Source: Branchinecta lynchi (taxonomy: Eukaryota; Arthropoda; Branchiopoda; Anostraca; Branchinectidae). Taken from it: a stretch of DNA of 64,000 nt. The stretch is from contig JAKZAP010000017.1 in assembly GCA_023053575.1 (NCBI GenBank), positions 6,269,501 through 6,333,500 on the forward strand, written 5' to 3'. The position numbers and the translations under genes were made by a program. Below are positions 1 to 10,486 of the stretch, in pieces. A model generated the notes under the pieces. That model was not told where the DNA came from. It did no database searches and saw only the letters and a program-made list of their open reading frames with translations. Each line of letters opens with the position of its first letter. The first letter of the stretch is position 1.

Positions 1-860
1 TTTGAAGTTGATTAGATGTTCGATTTAGAGGTAGGAAGACATGCTGAAGACGATGGTGAAAACTATTTTCTCGACGGACAAGTATTTCGACCGGAATCCG
101 GCCCAAGCCGGAAAGTTTGTCAAAATTAAAAGTTTTATTTGGAGTTGATTAGATGTTCGATTTAGGGCAAGAAGACATGCTGAACACTTATGTGAAAACA
201 ATTTTCTACCCGGACATGTAGTTCGTCCGGAATCCGGCCAAAACCGGAAATCTCTTGGAAGTCAAAGTTTTATTTCTAGTTGATTAGATAAGCGATTTAG
301 GGTAAGAAGAGATGCTGAGTCCCTGTATGACAATCATATTTTACCCGGACATATAGTTCGACCGGAATCCGACTGGAATCGGAAAATTTGTTATAAGCTT
401 GAAGTTGATTAGATGTTCATTACTAGGGAAAGAAGATACCCTTATTTCGTCTTTGAGCTTTCTTTTTTCGCCGGACAAGCAGTTCTGGAGTTCGGGCGGA
501 ACCGGGAAATTGGCAGAAGTGGCAGGAAGTTTTCGTCAAAACAGATATGACTTATAGGGGTAAAAACAACAGGCTGAATCCAAATCTGAACTTGGTTTTC
601 TCAGGTGATTAGCTATTTGGCCTTAATCTGTTTCTGAATTTTAGTTGTAAAAATGTTCAAGGAGTCTGGCGAAGACCCAGTTGTCTGGATCAGATATTGA
701 ATTTTTGGGATCCCATCGAAACCTTTGGTCTTGTTTTTAATGAAAGGCGCTTTGTTGAAGCCATTTCTGATTTGGCAGGGATGACACGTTTCAGTTAGGA
801 ACGAGAGCGGCTCTAGGATCCGTGTTGGGGCCTCGTGGGACAAACAAGATCAGAAAATTG
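1..860 (+). repeat. Dispersed element with internal ~125-137 bp tandem units (left part outside window)
   Basis: Four diverged units are seen; the word AGATGTTCGA or a close variant recurs at about 14, 151, 286 and 411. Each unit carries an inverted core of the form TCCGG..CCGG followed by GGAAA. A non-tandem tail follows (about 540-860). The same units and tail occur in reverse complement at 25,950-26,760, so this is a mobile or dispersed element and not a local satellite. No protein is encoded; apparent ORFs here are fortuitous. Confidence 0.7.
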
Positions 861-1444
861 AAATTTCATTTGGTCAACTTTTTTTTGTATACTTACACAG
901 TTGTTAGTTGGGAGGATTCGCGGGCCTTCTAAGATTTTCCTGTTAGTTCTTTAAAGTAAACGAGTATACATTATGCCTTTGCTGTAGCAAGAAACTTGGG
1001 TTTTCATTTAACATAAGCTGCTTATTTGAACGAATTGTGAATAATGACAATCCTGCAACCTCTTTTCAATTCATCTCTCTTAGCTGATCAAATTATGTTT
1101 CGAGACTCTATTCTGAGATATTTTTGTTTAGTTTTGAGCATCTTCGATACCATGTTTCTTGTACGATGTCGTCCTGCCAATCACAATGGTTGATATCGGA
1201 GACGTTTCTGATTGCTCCGATTCACACAGTCTTGCTCACAGTGTCTTACACTGTCGTAACCACACTTATTGTACCGATTTGCGTAACAACATTTTTTCCG
1301 GCCACTTACTTGCGTATCGCGCCAAAACATCATCCCACGGTCGTACCAAACCCTGGTTTTAACCACCAACTTGAATGTAGGTGATCTAGTCATTGCAAAT
1401 GTGGAATGCTTCTGAATCAACTAATTTCAAATTCTCTTCTGATT
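861..1444. other. Non-coding stretch, nothing recognised
   Basis: AT-rich sequence with no exon-like ORF, no tandem array and no inverted repeat that I can support. It probably lies within an intron of the PP1 gene or upstream of it. Confidence 0.4.
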
Positions 1445-1940
1445 AAAGTTTAACCGAAAAGGGTTAAGAAATGGTTATGTAGTTACCCATCATTAATTCG
1501 TTTAAATATGCTTGAAGATGCGATACTTTGTGGTTAAGCTATCCACGAATAGTCGATTTTGTACTGCGAATTTTCTCTCGGATTTGTTATACCTCTACGT
1601 GCTTATACCTCTATCCCGAATATTTAGCAACTATAAGGGCGACGACTCCCAGAAATTACATTCATATATGTTTGATTTCTTAGCGATGACACTCGACCTC
1701 GTACGAAATTAGACAAAGGTCGTAATCATGCAGCCACCGCTGCATGGAAACGAGCTCAAATGGGGTCGTTGATCATAGTAGAGGCCAGAAAAACACGTTT
1801 ATTCTCTTGTTTAAATATTTAGCGGTTCAGTTGTAGAGCCGGTCTTGTCATCAATTGAGAAAAAATGTAAATCCCTCTTTAAATAACTTACTGTATTTAA
1901 AAATAGTATCTATAAACATAAGCTGGCTTTTCCGTTATCT
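1445..1940 (+). mobile_element. Non-autonomous TIR element, AAAGTTTAAC family (copy 1)
   Basis: The left end reads AAAGTTTAACCGAAAAGGG and the right end contains AAGCTGGCTTTTCCGTTA, the inverted-end pattern shared with copies at 3912-4380, 35479-36153, 40726-41545, 57561-58091 and a truncated one ending at 39988. The right terminus is worn (GTTATCTAG where GTTAAACTTT is expected). It has no coding capacity. The transposase family is not identifiable from the sequence. Confidence 0.55.
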
Positions 1941-2829
1941 AGAAATCAAAGATGTAGAAATTTCATTTGCTCTCCTATTTGATTGTAAGAACTGCTTTTC
2001 TTCTTTTTTGATAGTTTAATCTATTTGTTTGGCCTTTCTGTGTTGTGTCCTCGTGACCCACAAGCTTGTTTTTATTTCACAATTTCAACTGTAACGTAAG
2101 TTATTATTTCGTTAATTGGTTTCGCGCTAAACTGAAAATTGACAGAACAACAGTCGTATAATTTTTTAAAGTGTTAATATCATTGATGTAAGTGTTTTAA
2201 ATGCGGATTGGTTGGTCAAATTCCGGGATGTGTGACCCAGAAGTCTAGCTCAGTGAGCCATTTTCCGGCATGCGCTTGTAACGGCCGGATTTTCGGTAAG
2301 AATACGAAAATTCCGGTTCCTTGCGCATACTTACGATTGAAAACGTGATGCATCATGGGAAATTTTAAAGAGGTTTTCGGGTGGATGGTTGCTGAGCTTA
2401 ACGGAAGATCATACGGAACATTCCGGCCCCACGAAAGTGTCGATGGATGATGCAATCTTCTTGAAAATTTCAATTCAGGGTTGACTGAACGTGTGAAGAG
2501 AGAAGCGTTTGATTCAACTTTCCGGTCAACTGAAATCGTCAGTTTCAAGTTCTGTTTGCAGTTCTCGATGAAGTGGCGTACGGTTTTAAGGACAGAGAAG
2601 AATTCTTGTTCGTTCCATCGTTAACAGAGAAAAAGGTGAAAGTTCGAAGACCAAATACAAAAAATGCTTCGGACAGGCGACCATGCTACGGACAGTTGAT
2701 CAGAATTTCTAGGTCGTAGTTTCTTGACTTTCGTCATAAAGTAAACATATGTCAGATGATGATTGCGCTGAATATTCCTCTTACCCCAGAATGGAAACTT
2801 CAGATTCAACTTTTACTTCTTTTTTTTTT
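1941..2829. other. Non-coding stretch, nothing recognised
   Basis: No exon with splice signals and protein-like coding could be found. About 2210-2560 contains scattered CCGG-type words like those of the element at 1-860 and may be a very old copy of it, but I cannot set limits. Confidence 0.35.
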
Positions 2830-3170
2830 AACTAATTTCCCGTTTTCGCCGTATTCCGGGTGAAAAACTTGTCCGGCTAGAAAATATTTTTCATATTAGG
2901 AATCAGCATGTCTGATGACCTCTAGATCGCCCATCTCATTAGCTTTTAAAAAATATTTATTTTCCCCCATTAATTAATTTGACCCCCCCCCCCGCCCATC
3001 TATGAACTCGACCTTTTCCTTGACCCGAAGAATCTTCACACCAAGTTTCATCAAAATCCATCATTCCCTTTGAGAGTTAATCGTGCTTACAGACGGGCAA
3101 CTTTTGCGATGTGATAGGTATCCCTCCGTTTACGGTTTGGGACCCCAAAATCAATGAAACAATTTAGTAG
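2830..3170 (+). repeat. Dispersed repeat, also present at 21,690-22,060
   Basis: From the TTCCGGGTGAA word through a C-run to ATCAAAATCCATCATTCCC, ACAGACGG, TTTTGCGATGT and ATAGGTATCCCTCC, the order of words matches 21,720-22,050 on the same strand. The first part also resembles the ~130-bp units at 1-540, so this is probably another part of that element family. It is non-coding. Confidence 0.6.
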
Positions 3171-3911
3171 TGTGTAAGTTTTCGCAGCGAAGTTCTTCTG
3201 TGTTGAAACTACACTTCAGAGCAGACAATTTGAAGAAACAAAAAAAGATTTTGGTGTGCCTGTTGAAAGACTCACGACTGAGTCATCAGTGGTCAGCTGA
3301 CTTGCTGAGTTGACAGTAGCACGTCTGATGGTCAGTTTGGTCTTTCGAGGGCTGTAAAGCTGGCAGGATAATTTGGCGGTCGTTAACTGAGAAAAAGGTG
3401 AAAGTTCGAAGTTCGAATCATGCCATCTTCACGGTAATGTTTTCTTTCATACTGTATATTAAAAAAAGTATAAAAAAGATTAAAAAACAAAGTCATAACA
3501 TTTGCCAGCAAACTTTTTGACACTGTTATATCCACTTCACTGGCCTACATCTTACCTTTTTTTCACGCGCAGAAACAGATGGTGCATTAATTAGAGAGAA
3601 ACATAAATGTTTATCTTCTCGGTCCAATAGACAGGTGTATCATCTCATTAGTAATTTTTTTTCTTCCCAGACCTGTTTTGCTTTGTTACGCTTCACATTG
3701 TTCCTAAGTGAGTCATATAAGCTGAGCTCATAGTCTGATGATAATAATAATAATGGCAACAGTTTTGTTGTTCACTTACCAGAAACAGAAGAATGAGAGG
3801 AAGAAGAAAACAGTTTGAAAAGAGGACAAAACAAACATACTAAGAAAGCATTACCATCTAACAAACTAACCTATTAGTGTTGAAAAAAGAATTGCTCTTC
3901 AATTCGTGCTT
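3171..3911. other. Non-coding stretch with a short local duplication
   Basis: The words GAGAAAAAGGTGAAAGTTCGAAG near 2625-2655 and near 3388-3411 are a short direct repeat. Nothing else is recognised: no exon and no TE ends. Confidence 0.35.
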
Positions 3912-4380
3912 AAAGTTTAACAGTAAATGGCTAAAACCCGACAATCTAGTTCCGCATCCGTATTCAGTAAAATAGGCGTGAAAAATGCGTTACTCCGTTA
4001 GCCCGCTGTGATAAAGAATTTCTGGTCTTTCGGATTTGGTGTACCTCTATGCGTCTGTCCCTCGATGCTTGAAAGCAATAGCAACTACGGAGGTAAGCCT
4101 TTGCCAAGAAAATAAACTAAAAATGGCCAATTCCTTGCAAGACGTCAAGACATCGTTCTCCGGTCTACGCCGTGACCTTCCGAGCTTAGCGTATTTCATC
4201 CTGCGAATCCAGGCTTGTTTTGAATTTCAAAATCTCCATATCTGGACGAATTTGGGTTGTCGTGCAAGCAGCGTACGTGAGCTTCGGGTTAAAAAATACA
4301 AAATTCCTTAGGTGGGTCGAAATGTTTCAGTGTAATCAAATATCAGAAGTAAAAATAAGCTGGCTTTTCAGTTATACTTT
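3912..4380 (+). mobile_element. Non-autonomous TIR element, AAAGTTTAAC family (copy 2)
   Basis: Left end AAAGTTTAACAG, right end reading AAAGTATAACTG on the minus strand, 469 bp. The internal words CGACAATCTAGTT near the left end and AAAAATAAGCTGGCTTTTCA near the right are shared with the other copies. No ORF. A target duplication cannot be fixed with confidence. Confidence 0.6.
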
Positions 4381-6529
4381 AATTGTGTTGGCGGGCCACT
4401 GATAATGTAAGATGCAGCTCTTTACTATTTCAGATCCAGGGATGGAGTCAAGCAAGAGGTATATTCGTGATTGGTATATTCCTATATTGCCTGACTAGCC
4501 CGTCATGTGGGGAGGCCCGGGGTATACCTACCACGCTTTGGCTTTTGAGCTAGTCGACCCAGTTGTGGCAAGCTCGACTCCTAACCCACCGAAAAAACGC
4601 CAGCTCTATTGACGCGTCGGTTGTAATTTCCCGTAACGGAAAGTTCTGTCAAGTACTAGAACTAGCGCTGTTCCTTTGAACCGGCCAAGCCCATCCAGTC
4701 TTTGGTTACTGTACACTTAAAAGCCGTGCCGTACCCAGGGGGGGGGGGGGTCGAACCGACCCCCTCCCCCCGACACATAAAAATAATCGTTGTTTGTTTC
4801 CTAGAAGTCAGGGAAGGATTACAGCTGGCCTGGCGAAGGGGAGATGATACGTGAGATAGAGTCGGCAGACGCCCAGTATAGCTTATAGAGTGAAAACACT
4901 GTAGGAGTCTTCTACAATCCCACAAACAGGCTCTGGCCCCCCAAAGAGCTATCCTGCGGTCGTTTGTGTGGTCTTCAAGTCTGTTTTTACGACCAACAAG
5001 GTTTTGTGGCTTCTGTGGCAAAAATCTGAGAAACAAGTCTGGCGGTGATTTTCGATTTTCCGGCTCGAAACTTTGCGGAAAATCTCCTTGTTGCTCGTAA
5101 TCTTACAACTCATGAGGTGGTTTTCGATTTTCTGGCTCGGTATGGTGGAAGTTGCCTTGTTGCTCAGATCTTACAACTTTCAATTTTCTGGCTCAAAATG
5201 GCGGAATTTCTGAATCCAGATAGTAAAATACGTTACTTGGCCAAGCTGATAGGAATGACACTGAGGGTCCTTATAGTGTGGTAAGGGCGCAGGCTCGATC
5301 TTTTATTTAGCAGAATTTTGTCTGGTTTGAATTTCTGTTACGGCATCTCGAAATACCGCAAACACGGATGAAACGGGGTTACCATTAGTTTCAACTTGTT
5401 TGTGGACCAGTTCGTGCCCCACATCTGCTTCCGTTACACACGTTAACAAATAGAGTGGTCTAAAAATATGTCGCGTAAAAACCTTATACCTGCGTTTCGT
5501 CTGTCCTAATCTTTTTGTAGAATGGGCCGAAAGAGACCGAATTTCTTGTCTCGACCAGTACCCGAAAGTTTTTACCCCAACTTATGTAACTAGGTTTCTG
5601 AATAACTAGGTTTCTCAGTCGGATGGGCTGATAGTGTTTCGTAACATAACAGGCTTTGGGATCAGAAGACGAATAAGGAAGCGGATCGTAATAACCCCAG
5701 AAAATTATCAGACAAGCCAACTGGTCGATAACATGTATACACTGTTGGAAACATGTACGCTGTCAAAGAAGATGTAATTACGTAGTGGGTAAATAGTAAG
5801 AAAAGTTCGATTGTACGTTAGGAATCGGTATTCAGCAAAAACAACAACAACATAAAGCCTGAAACTCCTCACCTTCAGTTAGGACCTGGAAACTAAATTT
5901 GCGGCAACAGGTTATTTATTCTGGATGCGTTCAGGCCACACAGTTACTTGTTCCTTGTCTACCTTTCATTTTACTTAGTGTCGACAAGCCTTTCTACGGA
6001 ACTGTCGGCTAGACCTCAGCTCTTAAATAGCTCTCCCTTGCCTCACATTAGCGGGGTTGTTAAGTCGACCTCCTAAAATTTGTATCACTCGCCAATCTAA
6101 TGTGGGTAGGGTAGCCTGGTACAGGGTAGCCTGAGCGGTCAGCACGTGGCCTGGTGGTCGAAAAAATAAGAAAGAAATGCTGTGCTCAGCTACAGCCCTG
6201 CCGAGCTCCCACGAAAGGGTCAGTCATCAAGGTGCCTTGGCTGGTCATTTCTCTCAAGAGCCGGCGATAGAACAGGGGGTCGTAGCCTGACAAAGTGCTT
6301 TGCGTCAAGCTGCGGTCGAACCCTGAATACCTCCGTGCAGATGCTACTTAATTAACCGTCTTAAGTAACATTTCCTTTTTGCGATGTACTTTGCTTAGAC
6401 AAGCAATTACTCAATACTTCATCTACAATACCCCCCCCCCCCCCCAAAAAAAAAAATAAATAAATAAAAATAGTTTGATCGTAGACTCGATTTTACCTTT
6501 ATTTACCTTAATTCGCACTTCGATGCGAT
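4381..6529. other. Non-coding stretch with G/C tracts and a small tandem repeat
   Basis: About 4730-4780 carries a run of G then a run of C (GTACCCAGGGG..ACCCCC), resembling the tract-bearing element at 14,322-14,456. At 5048-5205 a ~60-70 bp unit (TTTCGATTTTCYGGCTCG..TTGTTGCT..CTTACAACT) is repeated about three times. At 6127-6320 there are words resembling tRNA A and B boxes (TAGCCTGAGCGG; GGTCGAACCC), but too far apart to call. No exon is recognised. Confidence 0.4.
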
Positions 6530-6810
6530 TAAGGTCCAATGGATCTGTGTTGCTCCGTCAGTGATGATGGGTGGCATCTGTTAGTGGTTTGGGTCGCCCC
6601 AGCAGTATTTCAAGTCTTTATGACCAATCGTTATCCTAGACAAAACATATACTCCTTTTTCAAGAGCATCATTCACAGCGTTTACCAAATGATGTACAGC
6701 ATGAAGTGTTGAGTGATTTTTGCGAAAACCAAACTGCGATTCAGGCAAAAACCAATTTTGTGTAAGGTGCTCGTATAACCGTTTAGCACTACTTGCGACT
6801 TCTTGAAAGC
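6530..6810 (-). mobile_element. LINE reverse-transcriptase fragment (palm start)
   Basis: Reading the minus strand from about 6790 gives an open frame with RLYEHLTQNWFLPESQFGF followed by RKNHST and LEKGVYV. This is the region around RT motif 2 of non-LTR retrotransposons (FGFRxxHST). It then loses homology before the catalytic motifs. It is a short, dead fragment in the intron upstream of the first visible PP1 exon. The family is not assignable. Confidence 0.75.
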
Positions 6811-6978
6811 TTCAGGAGAAGTTGCTAACACCGTGGATGAAATGGAATTCCTGTCATTGGTCACTCTTCCGGAAAAGAAGTTTTGTCGGACTCTTTTCAC
6901 GTGGCATTTGGAGAGTTTCTTGGAGTGGCCTCTTGTATGGGGTGACGTTGAACTTGTGTAGGTCGAGGGGGACCACAA

Positions 6979-7022
6979 TAGCCTGTCGAGGACCCTTGCC
7001 AAGAAGGGCCGAAGTATTGCTG
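6979..7022 (+). ncRNA. Degenerate hammerhead-ribozyme motif (copy A, CAGC/GCUG subfamily)
   Basis: The core reads CUGUCGA, stem II GGACCCUU/AAGGGCC, GAA, then GUAU-U and GCUG. The invariant A6 is U and position 15.1 is G, so activity is not expected. It shares all other features with the intact copies at 52,478 and 52,695. Confidence 0.6.
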
Positions 7023-7152
7023 ACGAATCTAGTAGCTGACTTACCGTCCCCCATGTATAACATGCCATACATCCGGCACGTTTGAGTTCGTAGGAAACGA
7101 AGAATGCTGTTTTTCGTGGTCGTTTTTTGGTATTTAATTTTTTTCTTTATAG

Positions 7153-7326
<174 letters not shown>

Positions 7327-7693
7327 TAAAAATCCTTTCTGTCCCTCATCGGAATCCGTTTAAGTACCGAAGACACTTGTATCCTCCAGCCCACGCTGAC
7401 TGTGAAACATGTTCAATGTTGCTAAATCATGGGTCAGCTGAATTTATTTGTCCTCTCTAGACAAATCTTTTCGTCGTTCCGCTAAAAATACAAATTTGCG
7501 AGAAAGAATAGCTCTCCTTGCCCGAGTTTCATTGATAGTTTCAATCTTTAGCATACTTGTAACTTTTAGCTTCCCATTCATTTCCTAGCAGACGTCGGCG
7601 GCACTAAGGAAGTTGTTGACTGCGCTAACGGGAATTTCAGCTAATTTTATTCTAGTTATGTTTCGCCCCTTCTGAAGGGCTAATTTCAGGCTT

Positions 7694-7730
7694 AAAGGAC
7701 CCCTCACGCTGTATAGTGTTTCTGCTCAGA
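7694..7730 (+). repeat. Fragment of the TTAAAGGACCCCTCG repeat family
   Basis: CTTAAAGGACCCCTCACGCT matches the left end of the copy at about 28,403 and, inverted, the right end near 32,011. Only the terminal word survives here. Confidence 0.45.
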
Positions 7731-7745
7731 TGTTCTGAGACGGTC

Positions 7746-8093
7746 AGAGCAAAACAACACTATGGAGTAGCGCCAAGACCTATGCTTTCCACGCCTCACA
7801 GTCGGGCCATACTTGTAACGCCACCCACTACGCTTGTGGCATTTAAAGCGAGACAAACTTGCAGGTTTAGAAATGTCAGTAAAGCTAATTGTGGTCTGCG
7901 CAGATAGGAGAACCATGGGAGCTTGTATCTTTTTTTTGCAGTGCTCAGAATTTTAAGTTATTGGAGCCAGCGCTGGTGCACGACTGATTACAGTAGGGAC
8001 GTTCTGTATCACTAGTGGTGCTAGCGTCGCTGCTATTCCAGTGTGTCACTTTTTTCCAAGTCTTGGTGCTACTTCCTAGTGTTATTTGGCTCT
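7746..8093 (+). mobile_element. Mutator-like non-autonomous TIR element (single copy)
   Basis: Ends AGAGCAAAACAACACTA..AGTAGCGCCAAGAC and, inverted, GTCTTGG..AGTGTTATTTGGCTCT. The interior, including TGGCATTTAAAGCGAGACAAA and CCAGCGCTGGT, matches the composite at 24,616-25,285. Flanks GAGACGGTC and GGATCGGTT agree at 5 of 9 positions, compatible with a worn 9-bp duplication. No ORF; it lies in the PP1 intron. Confidence 0.65.
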
Positions 8094-8505
8094 GGATCGG
8101 TTGACTACTTTACAACTAAGCTATGCCCACACAAAATTACACAACGGCTTCAAATCAAATCAAGTTTAGCCATAATTATCCAAAAAAGAACAGCACTGGC
8201 TTCGGCTTCTGATCTTCTCGGAAACAGTGATACGTCACGTACGAAAATCAATCATGGCAAGGAGGATAACCAGTGTATTGCAAATAGAGGAGATAGGATA
8301 CACTTAGAAAGGGAAGAATCTTGAGAATGAGAATGGATGGAAATATTCTGAAGTAGAATGTATTACTATCTCAAGTACGACGTTTCCTTTGAGCTGAAAA
8401 AGAGCCGAAATGTCGCTCGAATAAAATCAGCCGACATATCCGTTTACCTCTCAACTATGATTTGCAGCCAGCTTGGGCTAATGGATTCAACTAAAATGTT
8501 TCCAG

Positions 8506-8589
8506 GTCGAAATCATAGGGATCGGTGGAGAATCTCGCATGGTCGTTCTTCGTTATGAAGGTAACGAGACCGTTCCAGTTAGCTTGGAA
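8506..8589 (+). CDS. Candidate cassette exon in the PP1 intron (speculative)
   Basis: An 84-nt open stretch sits between ATGTTTCCAG and the strong donor GTGAGT. It would start and end in phase 0, the same phase as the PP1 exons on either side, and would add 28 residues (beginning VEIIGIGGESRMVVLRYEG) between FQILK and PADKK. I know of no PP1 isoform with such an insert and recognise no domain in it. Intronic noise or an exonised repeat is at least as likely. Confidence 0.2.
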
Positions 8590-8749
8590 GTGAGTTTGTT
8601 GTGACGGGCTACAAAATTGAATTTATCTTGAACTTTTTCTAATTAATCTTTTCGGAAACTTCCTGTTTTTCGTGACGATATCACGTATGAATTAGGTCAT
8701 TTGTTATGGTTGAGACTTCTACCTTTTTAATCTTGATTTAGGCAGAAAT

Positions 8750-8968
8750 CTGGGCTATTTTGAAGGGTGATACACTTCCTGTACATCGGTAGAGTTCCGT
8801 TATTGTACCTGACCCTTTGACCCCCCCCCCCCCCCCATTTATGGATGCCCACCGTTACTTCATTTTTCGTTTCAATGCAGGGCTGTAATCTAAAACGGGT
8901 ATACTCAGAAATTTGGTCTCTTTTGAAGGATTATACCCATCCTGCACCCCAGTAAGGTACTGCTAAGG
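8750..8968 (+). repeat. Tandem ~166-bp repeat, left block
   Basis: The word TTTTGAAGG..TATACCCA/ACACTTCC with following CAGTAAGGTAC-type words appears at about 8755 and 8922. Between them lie TACCTGACCCTTTGA, a C-run and ATGGATGCCCACC. A third unit is at 10,090-10,325, on the far side of a LINE, indicating that the LINE inserted inside the array. Confidence 0.6.
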
Positions 8969-10039
8969 CATGATATGATATGATATATATTTACACAAAA
9001 AGCCCGAGGGCCATGGCAATACAAAACAAAATAAAAATAAATTTTCACTAAATTACTAATAAACCTAAATGAATCTTTCACGATGCTTCATCGAAAGCTT
9101 AAGGAATCTTCCCAACTGGCGAACTCCCGAAAAACATTCATCCTTCATTACTTTAACCAACCATTCCTCATCGTACACTCTTTTTCCAAACACTTCATCC
9201 CTCAACCCATCCAATTCACTACATTCACACATCAGGTGCAACACATTCTCGTTCATCTCCCCACACATAGGGCAGTAGTAAGGACCAATCCGACTTAAAC
9301 CCCTTCCCACATACCTCCTCCTATCCCCTAGCGGTAAACAATCACCCCTCATACTTATCACCCACGCTAACTCCTCCCTATTCAACCCTGCTTTAAAATA
9401 AATACTTTCCCCCCATGTCTCTTTAGCATCTCTGTAAAACCTCAACGAGCTAAACTTACCGACATCACACTGCCACAGCTGTATTTCCTGATCCATCAAC
9501 ACCTTTTTAACCACACCTGCAACATCTCCTACTTCATGACCTTGCCCCTCCCCGTTATTCCAAAGCGAGCTAACCCCACACTGGTCCAAAATTTGTTTTA
9601 TTTGGGACGCCCAAGAATCACTCGACTCATCCCGTAATGATTCCATATATGCTGCTTTAAGCACCCGTACTCGCGGCATATTAATAATTCTTTCCCAAAA
9701 ACTCACCATATTAACCAACCTTCTATTTCTTAACGAAACTAGACCTAGATCTCCTCTCACCACTAATCCATTAATCCTATTGCTTAACCCTAGTAACCTC
9801 TTAAAATAACCTAGTTGTACTTGTTCTATTTTTTCTGCCTTACTAAATCCCCAAATCTCTGAAGCATAATGCATTACTGGCACCACTTTCGTTGAAAATA
9901 TTTCTTTATGCAGCTTCAGATTCGTTACCTCCTTTAGACTACTTCTTAAAATCAAATTACCACAATTTTTTTCCTTTCTCACATTCTGTTCCACCTGCTT
10001 ACCAAACATTCCCCCAACCGCTTTAAATTTGCATCCCAA
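8969..10039 (-). mobile_element. 5'-truncated LINE (zinc-finger family): RT C-terminus and 3' tail
   Basis: An open frame of 324 codons (10,039 to 9065, minus) encodes the end of a non-LTR retrotransposon polyprotein. An RT thumb-like segment has YASEIWG and an EQVQLGYFKRLLG helix. A C-terminal domain has the cysteine/histidine pattern CPMCGEMNENVLHLMCEC, typical of the zinc-binding tail of many LINE RTs. The catalytic palm (YADD-type motif) is absent. The 3' end (8969-9010 on the plus strand) is a TATCA-type microsatellite next to a word reading AAAAAGCCCGAGGGCC. The uninterrupted frame suggests a fairly recent insertion. Relatives are at 12,520-13,040 and 60,868-61,270. Confidence 0.85.
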
Positions 10040-10089
10040 ATGAACTTGTTATTGTGGTTTCTACCTTTTTTGTATAATATTATTTTACC

Positions 10090-10325
10090 CAGTGAGTAAA
10101 CTTTGAAATCTGTGCTCTTCTCAGAGCTGACGAATCGTGTACGGCTGTAGACTACCGTTATTCTACCTGATGCTTTGACCCCCCCCCCTCCCCCCTCCTT
10201 TATGGGTGCCCACCCTTTCTTTATTGTTTTGTTTCAGTGGAGGGCCATTGTCTAAAACGTGTTTACTGGGCTCTTTTGAAGGGTCATACCCAGCCTGTAG
10301 CCCAGTAAGGTACCGTTGAGGCGTG
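10090..10325 (+). repeat. Tandem ~166-bp repeat, right block
   Basis: TACCTGATGCTTTGACCCCCC, ATGGGTGCCCACC, GTCTAAAACGTGTTTACT and TTTTGAAGGGTCATACCCA follow in the same order as at 8750-8968. It is the continuation of the array interrupted by the LINE. Confidence 0.6.
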
Positions 10326-10354
10326 AGTTAATTTCGTTGGGCCTCGAAAAATGC

Positions 10355-10486
10355 TTAAAACAGCCAAGGCCGTGGTTAATTTGTATAAAGCAGAGGATAC
10401 CTTTACAGTATTCAGATAGTTTTGTATATTGGATTGGAACATACAGCAGTAAATAGTGGGAGGTGTGCTTTAAAGCACAATGGACA
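10355..10486 (+). repeat. TTAAAGGACC-family repeat fragment
   Basis: TTAAAACAGCCAA..CCGTGGTTAATTTG..AGTAAATAGTG followed by GTGTGCTTTAAAG matches 31,905-32,011 word for word with substitutions, and 28,403-28,545 inverted. The other terminus is not identified. Confidence 0.5.

Noticed and set aside
1..540. Regularly spaced repeats as a possible CRISPR array
   Set aside because: Units are ~125-137 bp, diverged along their full length, with no constant repeat/variable spacer pattern, in an intron-bearing eukaryotic genome.
6127..6325. A-box and B-box words suggesting a tRNA gene
   Set aside because: The boxes are about 180 nt apart and no acceptor stem or cloverleaf can be drawn.
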